A stretch of DNA of 15,316 nt, from assembly GCA_030600525.1 (NCBI GenBank), contig JAUVLX010000048.1, positions 1 through 15,316 of the forward strand. Direction: 5' to 3'. A program made the translations under genes and the position numbers. Below, piece after piece: positions 14,602-15,316 of the stretch. Each line of letters opens with the position of its first letter. The stretch's first letter is position 1. A model generated the notes under the pieces. That model did no database searches, was not told the DNA's origin, and worked only from the letters and a program-made list of their open reading frames with translations. The DNA is from Desulfobulbus sp. Lineage in GTDB: Bacteria > Desulfobacterota > Desulfobulbia > Desulfobulbales > Desulfobulbaceae.

Positions 14602-14610
14602 ATTCCCCCT

Positions 14611-14629
14611 TTACTGCTTTATGCAGTAA
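14611..14629 (-). other. hairpin just before the HEAT/receiver gene
   Basis: TTACTGC / GCAGTAA (14611-14617, 14623-14629) form a perfect seven-bp stem with a five-base loop. On the minus strand it ends directly at the AGGGGG ribosome site of the HEAT/receiver gene and has no T-run, so it is more likely a leader structure than a terminator. The rest of the 66-base gap is very AT-rich and shows no clear promoter. Confidence 0.35.
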
Positions 14630-14667
14630 GCCAAAGGTTGTATTAATAAAAATATAATAAAAAAATT

Positions 14668-15316
14668 CTATTTTATATCCAAATCTACGTCAAGGTGATT
14701 AACCACATTTAGGCCACCACCCACCACATAATTATTAGTTTTATCGACTGATTCAAGAAAAACCTGCACTTCATAGGAACGAGTACCAGCGTTGCATATA
14801 ATAATACAGGTCTTATTATCAGGCACCTCATGGTGGCGTGCCCTCATCTCCTCATATTGAACAAAAAGCCATTTATCTGCCCCATATTTTTCAACATAAG
14901 GCTTTGCTTCGGCAGGATGGCGAATATCAAGCACTACCCAGTCTGGTTCTCTTGTCATGTCTTCCATCCAGGCAAGGAAACGATCCAGCTCGATCTGCCT
15001 GAAGCGTCCGTCACATAAATTTTCTGCTGTATAAGCAACTGCATTAAGGGAATCAATAGCAGAGGAAAAAGGCGGCGCATATGCCATTTCCACATTGGAA
15101 AAATCCTCTATAGTTGCCCCCTGAGCAATCAGCCCTGCTGCCGTATCAATCCGGGCAGAGAGGGAATCGTTCATCATGCCAAATCCCTGTACCCCTAAAA
15201 CCCGTCTGGTTCTTTTATCAAAAACCATCTGTAGAATAACGACCGACTGATTGGGGAAAAAATGTGCCCGGTCCGAAGGAGAGGTTATCGCGTAATCCGC
15301 ATCAAATCCTTCGGCC
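14668..15316 (-). CDS. FAD-dependent disulfide reductase with C-terminal rhodanese domain (partial)
   Basis: The frame is open to the right edge, so the N-terminal FAD and NAD(P)H domains lie outside. The visible 215 residues begin in the pyridine-nucleotide-disulfide oxidoreductase dimerisation domain (ITSPSDRAHFFPNQ, then VFDKRTRRVLGVQGFG and AYAPPFSSAIDSLNAVAY). Then comes a rhodanese domain (DWVVLDIRHPAE ... IICNAGTRSYEV ... VVGGGLNVV). The rhodanese loop CNAGTR carries the catalytic cysteine (codon 14794-14796) and arginine in the active CX4R arrangement, so persulfide transfer is possible. This layout matches CoA-disulfide/persulfide reductases of anaerobes, which use NAD(P)H to reduce CoA disulfide, CoA persulfide or polysulfide. 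No ATG in the window is the true start. The HEAT/receiver gene follows 66 bases downstream on the same strand. Confidence 0.88.
   Translation of the reverse strand, partial: AEGFDADYAITSPSDRAHFFPNQSVVILQMVFDKRTRRVLGVQGFGMMNDSLSARIDTAAGLIAQGATIEDFSNVEMAYAPPFSSAIDSLNAVAYTAENLCDGRFRQIELDRFLAWMEDMTREPDWVVLDIRHPAEAKPYVEKYGADKWLFVQYEEMRARHHEVPDNKTCIIICNAGTRSYEVQVFLESVDKTNNYVVGGGLNVVNHLDVDLDIK

Noticed and set aside
1..15316. Defence system, prophage, insertion sequence, CRISPR array or integron.
   Set aside because: No transposase, integrase, nuclease, toxin or direct-repeat array was seen; all large genes are recognisable core families.

Overview
The window looks like a chromosomal housekeeping stretch of a Gram-negative anaerobe, most likely a sulfate- or sulfur-metabolising Desulfobacterota (Desulfobulbales-like). 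This is inferred from a large single-chain pyruvate:ferredoxin oxidoreductase, a CoA-disulfide-reductase/rhodanese type flavoprotein, a YkgJ-type cysteine-cluster protein and a HEAT-repeat/receiver protein, together with outer-membrane genes (YdbH/YnbE/YdbL) that require a diderm envelope. No rRNA, tRNA, CRISPR array, transposase, integrase or phage gene was seen, so this is not an obvious island.

Layout. (1) 1-631, + strand: the last codons of a probable ydbH-like gene, then ynbE-like lipoprotein and ydbL-like periplasmic protein genes, an envelope lipid-transport cluster. (2) 3196-682, - strand: a promoter with a perfect TATAAT box drives a stand-alone RapZ C-terminal domain (TTG start), a phasin-like coiled-coil protein and an ABC1/UbiB kinase-like membrane protein. 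(3) 5143-3249, - strand: a ClC anion transporter/channel with two CBS domains, ending in a strong terminator. (4) 5361-5622, + strand: a well-formed promoter and a small acidic protein of unknown function. (5) 5623-9730, + strand: a 457-base leader and the 1191-residue PFOR, ending in a 15-bp perfect terminator hairpin. (6) 9741-10367, + strand: a small CBS-pair protein, separated from the opposing gene by a 21-bp perfect bidirectional terminator. (7) 11571-10445, - strand: a YkgJ-family cysteine-cluster protein with its own TTGACA promoter. (8) 11399-12946: a 478-base AT-rich gap with inverted repeats, a possible 65-residue protein, and a PHP-family histidinol-phosphatase-like gene. (9) 15316-12973, - strand: the C-terminal part of an FAD-dependent disulfide reductase fused to an active-looking rhodanese, then a HEAT-repeat protein ending in a response-regulator receiver.

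The genes are mostly independent transcription units. The clearest functional groups are the YdbH/YnbE/YdbL envelope bridge and the RapZ-C/phasin/UbiB operon. Nothing here is clear proof of an undescribed system. The best candidates for something new are the RapZ-C/phasin/UbiB cassette, the doubled ribosome-binding site with an overlapping upstream reading frame before PFOR, the ClC protein with changed selectivity and proton-path residues, and two small proteins without recognised relatives.
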